Source: Gordonia westfalica
Lineage (GTDB): Bacteria; Actinomycetota; Actinomycetes; Mycobacteriales; Mycobacteriaceae
Direction: 5' to 3'
DNA length: 64,000 nucleotides
NCBI RefSeq assembly: GCF_900105725.1
Contig: NZ_FNLM01000034.1
Coordinates: 2,852,001-2,916,000 of the forward strand
Made by a program: the position numbers and the translations under genes. This document shows positions 42,344-50,107 of the stretch, one piece after another. Position 1 is the first letter of the stretch. The number at the start of each line of letters is the position of its first letter. Under the pieces are notes generated by a model. That model was not told where the DNA came from. It was given only the letters and a program-made list of their open reading frames with translations, and did not search any database.

Positions 42344-43302
42344 CTAGTTACACCCCAGGACAGGGCATTCCACCCGCCATTCCGGTCGGCTCATCCGCCG
42401 TTTCGCCGACATCGCAGGTCAGTCGTGAATCTGTACACCCTCAGGGGACGAATACTCCGCCGACGATGTCGACGGAGAGCGCCCGAGTCCTGCAGCCGGA
42501 CAAGCGACGCCGCCGGATCGACCGCGACGAACTTGGGCGCATAAGTCAGGCTATGCCGGAGCGGGACCGTGAGGTTCTGCGCCGCATCGACGAGCATCGC
42601 TACCTCACTACACACCACATTCAGTCGTTCATCTTCACCGATCACGGCAGCACCGACTCGGCTGCTCGCACCACCCGCTACGTCCTAGCTCGGCTCGAAC
42701 GTCTGGCGTTGATTCGAGCACTGCCGCGCCGCATCGGTGGAGTCCGCGCAGGGAGCGCCGCTCGTATCTGGCAACTGGCCCCGGCTGGTGCTCGACTGCT
42801 CCGAGATGAGGGGCAGACCTACCGCAGCCATGAACCGTCGCTGCGCTTCCTTCAGCACTGCCTGGCCGTCGCCGACGTCCACCTCGGTCTGCGCGCTCTG
42901 ACGACCATCGACACCGTCGAGACAATTGACGTCGCGACCGAGCCCAACTCCTGGCGACGCTTCGTGGGCACCGGCGGTGAACAGCGCTTGCTGCAGCCCG
43001 ATCTCGCCAGCATCGTCCGGACGAGAGACTACGTCGATCGTTGGTTCATCGAGGTCGACCTCGGCACCGAATCGCTCCCGACCGTACTCAAGAAGTGCGG
43101 CCAGTACGAGAGCTATCGAGCCAGCGGCATCGAGCAGGACGTCCACCACGCATTCCCGTTGGTGATCTGGATCTTCACTAGCCAGACGCATGCCGAAAAG
43201 GTGCAGTCCTCGATCCTGCGCTCGCCCCGACTGACACCCGATCTGTACCGCGTGGTGACGGCCGACCGTTTCGCGACCAGCGCACAGGAGTGGCTGCAGT
43301 GA
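42340..43302 (+). CDS. Replication-relaxation family protein
   Basis: A 320-aa protein with a winged-helix-like N-terminal region (ISQAMPERDREVLRRIDEHR, residues ~67-86, then TTRYVLARLERLALIRALPRR) and a C-terminal nuclease-like half (WFIEVDLGTESLPTVLKKCGQYESY), the layout of the replication-relaxation family found on plasmids and integrative elements beside TraD-like genes. It is proposed to act at origin or transfer DNA. The start overlaps the coupling ATPase stop by 4 bp. Confidence 0.85.
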   Translation: MTSYTPGQGIPPAIPVGSSAVSPTSQVSRESVHPQGTNTPPTMSTESARVLQPDKRRRRIDRDELGRISQAMPERDREVLRRIDEHRYLTTHHIQSFIFTDHGSTDSAARTTRYVLARLERLALIRALPRRIGGVRAGSAARIWQLAPAGARLLRDEGQTYRSHEPSLRFLQHCLAVADVHLGLRALTTIDTVETIDVATEPNSWRRFVGTGGEQRLLQPDLASIVRTRDYVDRWFIEVDLGTESLPTVLKKCGQYESYRASGIEQDVHHAFPLVIWIFTSQTHAEKVQSSILRSPRLTPDLYRVVTADRFATSAQEWLQ

Positions 43303-44324
43303 GCGGGCCACTACGAAACCAGGTCTTGACCGGCGACGCGCTCACTCAGTTGAGATTCCTGCCAGACGCCAGGATCGACTGCATCATCACCAGCCCGCCA
43401 TACTTCCGGCTGCGGGACTACGGCCACGGTGACCAGCTCGGCCTCGAATCGCACGTCGACGCCTGGGTGGCTCAACTGCGCGCTGTACTCACTGAATGTG
43501 CCCGTGTCCTTGTACCGACTGGCACTCTGTGGCTCAACCTCGGGGACACCTACAGCACCCATATCAGAGAAGGTGCTGAGCGCAAGAGTCTGCTGCTTGG
43601 TCCGGAACGTTTGGCGCTCCACTTGATTGCAGACGGCTGGGTCGTCCGTAACAAGATCGTCTGGGCCAAGACCAACACGGTGCCGTCGAGTGTGCGGGAC
43701 CGGCTCACCGCTTCGCACGAGGTTGTCTACCTGCTGACGCGTTCGCCGCGCTACTACTTCGATCTCGACGAGATCCGCATCCCGCATGTCTCTCAACCAC
43801 CGCGACGATCACCTCGACCAGTGAACCGCGCCGAGAAAGCAGGGCGCGGGCCGAACACCCACAGCGATCGCGGCCTGCTCGATCTCCGAGCCAACGGACG
43901 AGTCGGACATCCCCTCGGCAAGAACCCCGGCGATGTCTGGGCGATGAGCGTCAGTAACTTCCGGAGCAGCCACATCGCGACCTACCCGGAGTCACTTGTC
44001 CGTCGCATGATTCTGGCCGGCTGTCCACGGCTGCGGTGCTCCCACTGCCGATCCCCATGGACACGGCAGCTGGTGCGGCACGGTGATCAGGCGCACCGGA
44101 AACCACCTCGGCCGAGCTGCGCCTGCGATGCACCCGCCGAACCCGGACTCGTTCTCGATCCGTTCATCGGCTCAGGTACGACGGCCGTCGTTGCAGCTCG
44201 TACGGGGCGCGACTGGCTCGGGATCGAGATCAACCCCCGCTACGTCGAGGTTGCGGAACAGCGGATTCAAACCACCCGGCAACCCAACACACCACAACCT
44301 ACAAAACGAAAGGAGGTGCTATGA
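43299..44324 (+). CDS. Site-specific DNA methyltransferase (amino-methyltransferase, beta-type order)
   Basis: A 341-aa methyltransferase. The catalytic motif is IITSPPYFRLRDYG (residues ~29-42) and SAM motif I, VLDPFIGSGTTAVVAA, lies near the C-terminus, the beta arrangement. TSPPY more often indicates N4-cytosine than N6-adenine methylation, but the base is not certain. A zinc-ribbon-like insertion (CPRLRCSHC...CACD) sits before motif I. GTG 43299 has AGGAG eight bases upstream and overlaps the previous stop. No cognate restriction gene adjoins it, so it is an orphan methylase, perhaps protecting transferred DNA. Confidence 0.9.
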   Translation: MSGPLRNQVLTGDALTQLRFLPDARIDCIITSPPYFRLRDYGHGDQLGLESHVDAWVAQLRAVLTECARVLVPTGTLWLNLGDTYSTHIREGAERKSLLLGPERLALHLIADGWVVRNKIVWAKTNTVPSSVRDRLTASHEVVYLLTRSPRYYFDLDEIRIPHVSQPPRRSPRPVNRAEKAGRGPNTHSDRGLLDLRANGRVGHPLGKNPGDVWAMSVSNFRSSHIATYPESLVRRMILAGCPRLRCSHCRSPWTRQLVRHGDQAHRKPPRPSCACDAPAEPGLVLDPFIGSGTTAVVAARTGRDWLGIEINPRYVEVAEQRIQTTRQPNTPQPTKRKEVL

Positions 44325-44908
44325 ACCATGAACACACCCACGAACCCCATCACGAGGACGAATCAACCCGAAAACTCCAGCCCCGTATTTGGATCGGCAG
44401 CTTGGCGGACTACAACGCCGGACGGCTCCACGGCGACTGGTGTGACGCCGCCGTCGACCCCAGCGACCTCCGAGCGGCCGTCGATCGCATCCTGGCCGGA
44501 TCTGACGAACCGGACGCCGAAGAGTGGGGCATCTTCGACTACGACGACTTCGGCGACTTCCACGTCGGCGAGTACGACACGCTCGAGCAGGTCTCAGCCG
44601 TCGCGTGCGGGATCGTCGCGCACGGCCCAGCCTTCGCCACGTGGGCTGAGATGCACGACGGGAATCCCGACATGCTCGCCCAGTTCGATGACTGCTTCAT
44701 CGGCACCTATGACTCACCGACGGACTGGGCCCGCGACGTACTTGACGGCAGTGGGATCGAGGAGGCGCTCGACCGCGAAGTACCGGCTGACCTCCGCGCC
44801 TACGTCCAGTTCGACTACGACGGATTCGCCCGTGACCTCCAACTCGGCGGCGATGTCCACATCGAGACCGCACCGGACGGCAAAGTCTGGCTCTTCCGGG
44901 TGATCTAA
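44321..44908 (+). CDS. ardA: ArdA-family anti-restriction protein
   Basis: A 195-aa, very acidic protein. After a short His-rich start it shows the family pattern RIWIGSLADYNAGRLHGDW (residues ~22-40), EEWGIFDYDDFGDF and WAEMHDG. ArdA proteins mimic the shape and charge of DNA and inhibit type I restriction enzymes, so helping incoming elements. The start overlaps the methyltransferase stop by 4 bp and has AAAGGAGG ahead. The C-terminus KVWLFRVI is intact. Its presence with a type I system on the same island is notable. Confidence 0.93.
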   Translation: MNHEHTHEPHHEDESTRKLQPRIWIGSLADYNAGRLHGDWCDAAVDPSDLRAAVDRILAGSDEPDAEEWGIFDYDDFGDFHVGEYDTLEQVSAVACGIVAHGPAFATWAEMHDGNPDMLAQFDDCFIGTYDSPTDWARDVLDGSGIEEALDREVPADLRAYVQFDYDGFARDLQLGGDVHIETAPDGKVWLFRVI

Positions 44909-44936
44909 ATAGCCGGTCATCCGTTGTCGAGAGACT

Positions 44937-44972
44937 GCGGCCGTCTCAGTGAGCATTCCGCTCACCGGCCGC
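44937..44972. terminator. Hairpin between ardA and the RHH gene
   Basis: GCGGCCG (44937-44943) pairs with CGGCCGC (44966-44972), and GTGAGC (44949-44954) with GCTCAC (44960-44965) inside it. There is a 5-nt bulge and no T-run. It may end the transfer operon or shape its mRNA. Confidence 0.45.
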
Positions 44973-45033
44973 ACCACCTCGAAGACGGTGACCGGGCACC
45001 CGGAAACAACCTTCAGGAAGGAGTAGGAGACTC

Positions 45034-45303
45034 ATGAAAACACTGGCAATTCGTCTCGAAGACGAGCAGCACGCACGTCTGTCGATTCTGGCCAAGCTCA
45101 GTGGCGTATCGCTCACGGACACCATCCGTGACGCCATCGAGAGCCGTATCGCCACGCTGGCATCCGATCCAGAGATCGCGGCCAAAGCCGAGGCACTGAC
45201 CGCCGAGATCGACCGTGAAGCTGCCGAACAACGCGACGCCATCGCCACCCTGTTCGGCACCAGCAAACGGACGACACCGCGTGGCCGCCAGACCAAGGAG
45301 TGA
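45034..45303 (+). CDS. Ribbon-helix-helix-type DNA-binding protein
   Basis: An 89-aa protein beginning MKTLAIRLEDEQHARLSILAK, then SGVSLTDTIRDAIESRI, the beta strand and two helices expected of an RHH (CopG/MetJ-like) fold. The C-terminus is helical and polar. It has GGAAGGAG upstream. No toxin gene adjoins it, so it is more likely an element regulator or relaxosome accessory than an antitoxin. Confidence 0.8.
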   Translation: MKTLAIRLEDEQHARLSILAKLSGVSLTDTIRDAIESRIATLASDPEIAAKAEALTAEIDREAAEQRDAIATLFGTSKRTTPRGRQTKE

Positions 45304-45323
45304 GTCAACCCATCCACAAAACC

Positions 45324-45366
45324 GGGGAGTCAGGTCGAGTTGCAGCCAGCAACTCCCTGACTCCCC
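45324..45366. terminator. Strong long hairpin after the RHH gene
   Basis: GGGGAGTCAGG pairs with CCTGACTCCCC and, nested inside, GAGTTGC pairs with GCAACTC around the loop AGCCA; the two stems are separated only by TC on the left side, for 18 pairs in all. It starts 20 bp after the RHH stop. There is no T-run, so it may be a terminator or a structural site such as part of an origin of transfer. Confidence 0.65.
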
Positions 45367-45431
45367 AATATCCCTCGACAAATCCTATAGAGGTGAGGGA
45401 AACCTCGCCGATTCTACAACGATTTCAGTAC

Positions 45432-45443
45432 TGCATTTATGCA
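45432..45443. promoter_or_regulatory. Palindromic operator before the XRE repressor gene
   Basis: TGCATTTATGCA is a perfect palindrome except for its two central bases and is the exact complement of TGCATAAATGCA at 39955-39966. It lies in an AT-rich promoter region with TAAAAT at 45453-45458, 52 bp ahead of the XRE gene. Confidence 0.6.
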
Positions 45444-45494
45444 ATTTTGGGAATAAAATAGATATAAGAAACGAAGAAATCGGAGATAACCACT

Positions 45495-45884
45495 ATGGCA
45501 ACCACTACTAACGCAGTCAAACTCGGAAACGCGCTCAAAGAGCGCAGGACCGAACTCGAGTTAACCATCAAGGAAGTTGCTCGCCGCTCCGGTATGACGG
45601 ACTCCAACGTACTGCGTATCGAGCGCGGTGACATCCCTCAGCCGAGACCAGAAACCTTGAAGTCACTGGCAGACGTATTGGGTCTTGAACTCTCCGACTT
45701 GTTCAACCTCGCGGGCTACGTCCAGCCGAGGACACTGCCGAGCTTCTCTCCCTACCTGCGAAGCAGGTACGCAGATCTCCCCGAATCGGCAGCAAAAGAA
45801 ATGGAAGCCAGCTTCGCGCGAATTGCCGCGAAACACGGATACGACCCGAGTGGACCATACGACGGAGAAGACGAAAGAGAATAA
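45495..45884 (+). CDS. XRE-family transcriptional repressor
   Basis: A 129-aa protein with an N-terminal HTH: LGNALKERRTELELTIKEVA, RRSGMTDSNVLRIERGD and PETLKSLADVLGLELSDLF. The C-terminal half is short and polar. Next to the ImmA/IrrE peptidase gene it forms the repressor-antirepressor pair known from ICEBs1 and phages: the peptidase cleaves the repressor on a signal and the element is induced. The upstream palindrome is its likely operator. Confidence 0.9.
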   Translation: MATTTNAVKLGNALKERRTELELTIKEVARRSGMTDSNVLRIERGDIPQPRPETLKSLADVLGLELSDLFNLAGYVQPRTLPSFSPYLRSRYADLPESAAKEMEASFARIAAKHGYDPSGPYDGEDERE

Positions 45885-45914
45885 CTACCAGCCCACTATG
45901 AAAGGAGGCTCACC

Positions 45915-46565
45915 ATGACACATACTTACAAACCATCAGTACTGACGAGCCTCCGCGCTGTCATTCCTCAACGCGATGCGAGCTTCCTCGAAGCACTACG
46001 AACCGCTGAGATTCAGGCCGCCAAGCTCGCCGACCTGATCGCTGACGAACGCGGCATCCTCGAACACCACATCACTGGGCTGCCTCGCATCGTCGTCATC
46101 CGCGAGCGCATCCCGGTCTCCGGCATGAGCTACTGGAATGGCCAGCAGTGGGTGATCGTGCTCTCCGCTAATGAACCCACCGTTCGCCAACGCTTCACGC
46201 TCCTGCACGAGTTCAAGCACATCATCGATCACGGGCGTACAGCCCAGCTCTACCGCACTACCCACAAGATGACTGCGGCCGAGCAGGCCGAAGCGGCTGC
46301 CGACTACTTCGCGGGCTGCGCCCTGGTCTCTAAGCGATCGCTTAAAGCCGCCTGGGGTAACGGCATACAGCGCGTCGCCGACCTGGCATCTCACTTCGGC
46401 GTCAGCGAACCCGCGATCCGCGTCCGTCTCGCGCAAACCGGCCTCGACAAGGCCGACGATGCGCCCCTCGCGAACCGCTGCGCCCGGCCTATCTACACCA
46501 ACCATGACGAGCGCCAGAAGTTCATCCGCGCACCCCGTTCAAACCGACAGAGGAGCTACGCATGA
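45915..46565 (+). CDS. ImmA/IrrE-family metalloprotease
   Basis: A 216-aa protein with zinc motif FTLLHEFKHIIDHG (HExxH near residue 96) and the downstream acidic helix EAAADYFAGCALV, the classic ImmA signature. AAAGGAGG precedes the ATG. Expected to cleave the XRE repressor. Its stop overlaps the recombinase start by 4 bp, linking repressor control to integration/excision. Confidence 0.93.
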   Translation: MTHTYKPSVLTSLRAVIPQRDASFLEALRTAEIQAAKLADLIADERGILEHHITGLPRIVVIRERIPVSGMSYWNGQQWVIVLSANEPTVRQRFTLLHEFKHIIDHGRTAQLYRTTHKMTAAEQAEAAADYFAGCALVSKRSLKAAWGNGIQRVADLASHFGVSEPAIRVRLAQTGLDKADDAPLANRCARPIYTNHDERQKFIRAPRSNRQRSYA

Positions 46566-48400
46566 CCGCCGCACCATCACTTGGAATCAAGCCGCTGGCG
46601 GTTCACTACCTTCGCGTCAGCACGAAAGACCAAGCCGAGCGAGGCGGTGAGGCCGAGGGCTTCTCGATCCCTGCACAGCGCGAAGCCTGTCTGCGCAAGG
46701 CACAGTCACTGGATGCGGTGACCGTCGCCGAGTTCGTCGATGCCGGTGAAAGCGCCCGCTCGGCCAATCGCCCGGAACTGAAAAAGATGCTCGACTACGT
46801 CAAGGCGCACAAGATCCAGTACGTCATCGTGCACAAGGTCGACCGTCTCGCACGCAACCGCGTCGACGACGTCGAGATCAATCTGCAGCTCACGTCGGTT
46901 GGTGCCCAGCTCGTCTCCTGCTCGGAAAACATCGACGAGACTCCGAGTGGCATGCTGCTCCACGGCATCATGAGCTCGATCGCCGAGTTCTACAGCCGCA
47001 ACCTGGCCACCGAATCGCGCAAGGGCATGCTGCAGAAAGCGAAGGGTGGCGGCACCCCAGGCATGGCACCGTTCGGCTACCTCAACAGCCGCACCCGCAC
47101 TGACGACGGCAGAGAAGTGAAGACCGTCATCATCGACCCCGAGCGTGGCCAGTGGGTCACCTGGATGTTCGAGCGTTACGCCACCGGTGAATGGACAGCC
47201 GGAATGATCAAAGACGAGTTCGACAAACGCGGCGTGACCACCGTGACCCGACCGAACCGCCCCAGCCGACCGATCGCTCACTCTCATATCACCGCGATGC
47301 TCCAGAACCGCTACTACACCGGTGCCGTCCGGTTCGAGGGGGTCGAGTATCCCGGTAGCCACCCAGCTCTTGTGAGCGAGGCACTTTTCTCCGAGGTCCA
47401 GCGCGTCCGCCAGGCCCGCCACCAAAGCCGCGAGAAGCCGCGTGTACACAACCACTACCTGAAAGGATCGGTCTTCTGCGGACAATGCGGCGAACCGCTC
47501 ACGTTTGAGAAGACTCGCAATCGGGTGGGCACCGTCTACGACTACTTCTACTGCCTCGGCCGTCAGCGACTCAAGAACGGCTGCACCTTCCGTGCCATCC
47601 AAGCGCCGCACCTCGAAGACCTCGTGACCGCTCATTGGCAGACCGTGACACTCAACGAGACGCAGACCGCCGCGATCCGTGCGCTCGTCCTCGACCACAT
47701 GCGTATCCTGCTCCCTGACGCAGCCCAGGCACGACAGTCAGCCTCCGAACGACTCCAGCAACTCGAACAGGAGAGCCGCAAGCTGCTCGAAGCGTTCTAT
47801 GCCGACGCGATAGACACGCCCGAACTCCGGAACGAGCAAGCGCGTATCGCGGCTGAGCGCGCGAAGTCGGAGGCGAGGCTCGGCGAGTTCGATCTCCAGG
47901 AATCACACCTCACCACGAAGCTCGAAGGTTGCCTGGCGCTCCTCGGGAACGCACATGAACACTACTTGTCAGCTGACGCGAAATCGCGGCGCGACCTCAA
48001 CCAGAGCATCTTCACGCACCTTTATGTCCACGACGACGACATCGTCGCTAGCGACCTGAGTCCGGCGTACCAGTTGCTCATGAACGACGATCTGGCCGCG
48101 ACGCTGGCAGCCGAACGGAAGCGGGACCAGAACACCGTCGTTAGAACTACGGACCTCATCGAAGCGACAAAGGTCACTGGTATCGGCGACAGGGGTGGTG
48201 AATCAACCCTCCGAGACCTGCCGACGCGCGCCCGTAGAACCGCCCCAGACGCCCGAATCCCCGGGGTCCTGACGATCGAACGCCCCAGAGGTGCAATGCC
48301 GTGGGAAAAAGAAAGAACCACGGCCCCTGAGGACCGTGGTTCTAACATTATTTCTTTGGTAGCGGGGACAGGATTTGAACCTGCGACCTCTGGGTTATGA
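46562..48400 (+). CDS. Large serine recombinase (integrase) of the island
   Basis: A ~612-aa site-specific recombinase. The resolvase domain begins AVHYLRVSTKDQAERGG with the catalytic Ser in RVST, followed by VIVHKVDRLARN and NLQLTSVGAQ. A recombinase domain includes GTPGMAPFGYLN, HITAMLQNRYYTG and GYP-like YPGSHPALVS. A zinc ribbon has CGQCGEPLTF...YCLGRQRLKNGC, then a coiled coil (QLEQESRKLLEAF). It should catalyse integration and excision at the tRNA-fMet site next to it. The last ~45 residues read through the tRNA terminator and antisense to the tRNA (ending VAGTGFEPATSGL), so the true C-terminus was set by the integration junction. Confidence 0.93.
   Translation: MTAAPSLGIKPLAVHYLRVSTKDQAERGGEAEGFSIPAQREACLRKAQSLDAVTVAEFVDAGESARSANRPELKKMLDYVKAHKIQYVIVHKVDRLARNRVDDVEINLQLTSVGAQLVSCSENIDETPSGMLLHGIMSSIAEFYSRNLATESRKGMLQKAKGGGTPGMAPFGYLNSRTRTDDGREVKTVIIDPERGQWVTWMFERYATGEWTAGMIKDEFDKRGVTTVTRPNRPSRPIAHSHITAMLQNRYYTGAVRFEGVEYPGSHPALVSEALFSEVQRVRQARHQSREKPRVHNHYLKGSVFCGQCGEPLTFEKTRNRVGTVYDYFYCLGRQRLKNGCTFRAIQAPHLEDLVTAHWQTVTLNETQTAAIRALVLDHMRILLPDAAQARQSASERLQQLEQESRKLLEAFYADAIDTPELRNEQARIAAERAKSEARLGEFDLQESHLTTKLEGCLALLGNAHEHYLSADAKSRRDLNQSIFTHLYVHDDDIVASDLSPAYQLLMNDDLAATLAAERKRDQNTVVRTTDLIEATKVTGIGDRGGESTLRDLPTRARRTAPDARIPGVLTIERPRGAMPWEKERTTAPEDRGSNIISLVAGTGFEPATSGL
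48314..48343 (-). terminator. Intrinsic terminator of tRNA-fMet (minus strand)
   Basis: AGAACCACGG (48314-48323) pairs with CCGTGGTTCT (48334-48343); on the minus strand it is followed by TTCTTTTTC. It lies 13 bp beyond the CCA end. It falls inside the recombinase reading frame, so it was probably brought in with the element. Confidence 0.85.
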
Positions 48401-48433
48401 GCCCAGCGAGCTACCGAGCTGCTCCACCCCGCG
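48357..48433 (-). tRNA. Initiator tRNA-fMet (CAT anticodon)
   Basis: 77 nt reading leftward, CGCGGGGTGGAGCAG at the 5' end and CCCCGCTACCA at the 3' end with CCA encoded. The anticodon stem-loop CTGGGCTCATAACCCAG has the three G-C pairs of initiators. Position 1 C faces T72, so the first acceptor pair is broken, another initiator hallmark. It forms the right edge of the integrated island. Confidence 0.95.
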
Positions 48434-48499
48434 TTGCAAGGAGCAACACTATCTGCGGGACGCAGCCAGACCAAATCGGGGGCTCGCGCGAGGGCAGAC

Positions 48500-50107
48500 C
48501 TAGGCGCGCAGGTCCTTGCGCAGGATCTTGCCCGACGCCGACTTCGGGATCGCCTCGATGAACTCCACCGCACGAACCTTCTTGTGCGGGGCCACCTTCG
48601 ACGCCACGAACTCGATCACCTCGGCCTCGCCGATCTCCGCATCCGGCTGCTTCACGACAAACGCCTTGGGGATCTCCTCCCCCGACTCGGCATCGATCAC
48701 ACCGATCACCGCGGCGTCGGCGATCTTGTCATTGGTCAGCAGCAACGCCTCCAGCTCCGCCGGCGGCACCTGATAACCCTTGTACTTGATCAGCTCCTTG
48801 AGCCGATCGACGATGAACACACAGCCGGTCGGGTCGACCTGCGCCAGATCACCGGTGTGCAGGAAGCCGTCGGCATCGATCGTGTCCGCCGTCGCCTGCT
48901 CGTTGTTGAGGTAACCGAGCATAACGTTCGGCCCCTTCACCCACAGCTCACCCGGCTCCGAGAGTCCTTCCTGCGGCAGCGGGATGTCCTCGCCGGTGGC
49001 CGGGTCGACGACCTTGTTCACCGTGTTCGGCACCGGCCACCCGGTCGACGACAGCGGCGGGTCCTCACGCCCCAGCGTGGCCTGGGTGTCGAACGGGATG
49101 ATGTGGGACACCGGGGACAGCTCGCTCATGCCGTAGCCCTGCAGCATGTGCAGGTCCAGACGCTTGGCCACCGCCTGTCCGAGTTCGTCATCGAGCGGTG
49201 CAGCTCCCGACATCATCGTGTGCAGCGAGGACAGGTCGTAGTTGTCCACGATCGGATGCTTCGCGAGCGCCACCGCGACCGGCGGGGCGATGTAGGCCAT
49301 CGTGACCTTGTGGTTCTGGATGTTCTCCAGGAACTCGACGAGGTCGAACCTGGGCATCACGACGAGCGATGCCCGGGCCGACAGGGCAGCGTTGAGCAGC
49401 ACCGTCATACCGTAGATGTGGAAGAACGGCAGCACCGCGATGACCACGTCATCAGCGGTCATGCCCTGCAACGGCCGGAGCTGCGCGACGTTGGCCACCA
49501 GGTTGCGGTGAGACAACGCCACCCCCTTCGGGTTTCCCGTCGTTCCCGAGCTGTACGGGAGGACGGCGACATGGGTCGCCGGGTCGAAGGAGACGTCCGG
49601 GGCCGGAAGGTTGGGGCCGAGCAGATCGATCGCGTTGGGGTGTCCGGAGGCCTCCTGCCCCTCGCCGTCGAGGACGATGAGGTTCTCCGCCGACAGACCC
49701 ACTTCGTCGGCGGCCGCCTTCGCCTGCTCGAACATCGGCGAGATCGTCACCAGCATCTTCGCGCCCGAATCCCGCAGCTGCTTGGCGATCTCGGACGCGG
49801 TGAACAGCGCGTTGATCGTCGTCGCCGTGGCGCCGGCGCGGAGGATGCCGTGGAACACGGTCGCGAATGCGGGGATGTTCGGCGAGAGGATTCCCACCAC
49901 GTCCCCGACCCCGATCCCGCGCGACGCGAGCGCGCCGGCCGCGGCCTCGATCTGGCCGAGGAGCTGACCGTACGTGGTCGTCGTACCCGATTTCGGGTCC
50001 ACCAGGGCGGTCCGCTCGCGGTCCTCGTCGGCGATCGACCCGAACAGGTAGTCGAACACACTCACATCGGGGATCTCGACGTTGGGGAAAGGACTCGTGA
50101 AGCTCAT
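48500..50107 (-). CDS. Acyl-CoA synthetase / 4-coumarate-CoA ligase-like AMP-forming enzyme
   Basis: A 535-aa adenylate-forming enzyme. AMP-binding motif is LPYSSGTTGNPKGVALSH (about 177-194); others are LHMLQGYGMSELSPVSH, FLHTGDLAQVD, IVDRLKELIKYKGYQVPPAE and the catalytic Lys of SASGKILRKDL. Architecture fits 4-coumarate-CoA ligase-like FadD proteins; the acid used is not predictable. The ATG at 50107 has GGAGGTGCC before it and gives MSFTSPFPNVEIPDVS. The longer reading to 50209 lacks a good start. Confidence 0.9.
   Translation of the reverse strand: MSFTSPFPNVEIPDVSVFDYLFGSIADEDRERTALVDPKSGTTTTYGQLLGQIEAAAGALASRGIGVGDVVGILSPNIPAFATVFHGILRAGATATTINALFTASEIAKQLRDSGAKMLVTISPMFEQAKAAADEVGLSAENLIVLDGEGQEASGHPNAIDLLGPNLPAPDVSFDPATHVAVLPYSSGTTGNPKGVALSHRNLVANVAQLRPLQGMTADDVVIAVLPFFHIYGMTVLLNAALSARASLVVMPRFDLVEFLENIQNHKVTMAYIAPPVAVALAKHPIVDNYDLSSLHTMMSGAAPLDDELGQAVAKRLDLHMLQGYGMSELSPVSHIIPFDTQATLGREDPPLSSTGWPVPNTVNKVVDPATGEDIPLPQEGLSEPGELWVKGPNVMLGYLNNEQATADTIDADGFLHTGDLAQVDPTGCVFIVDRLKELIKYKGYQVPPAELEALLLTNDKIADAAVIGVIDAESGEEIPKAFVVKQPDAEIGEAEVIEFVASKVAPHKKVRAVEFIEAIPKSASGKILRKDLRA

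Noticed and set aside
45034..45303. RHH protein as the antitoxin of a toxin-antitoxin pair
   Set aside because: No adjacent small toxin gene; the next feature is a hairpin and a regulatory region.
26000..48000. A prophage
   Set aside because: No capsid, portal, terminase, tail or lysis genes. XRE/ImmA and a serine recombinase with a TraD-like gene fit an integrative element instead.
48357..48400. The conserved-looking tail VAGTGFEPATSGL as a protein domain of the recombinase
   Set aside because: It is the translation of the tRNA-fMet gene read antisense, a known artefact seen in unrelated proteins that end over a tRNA.
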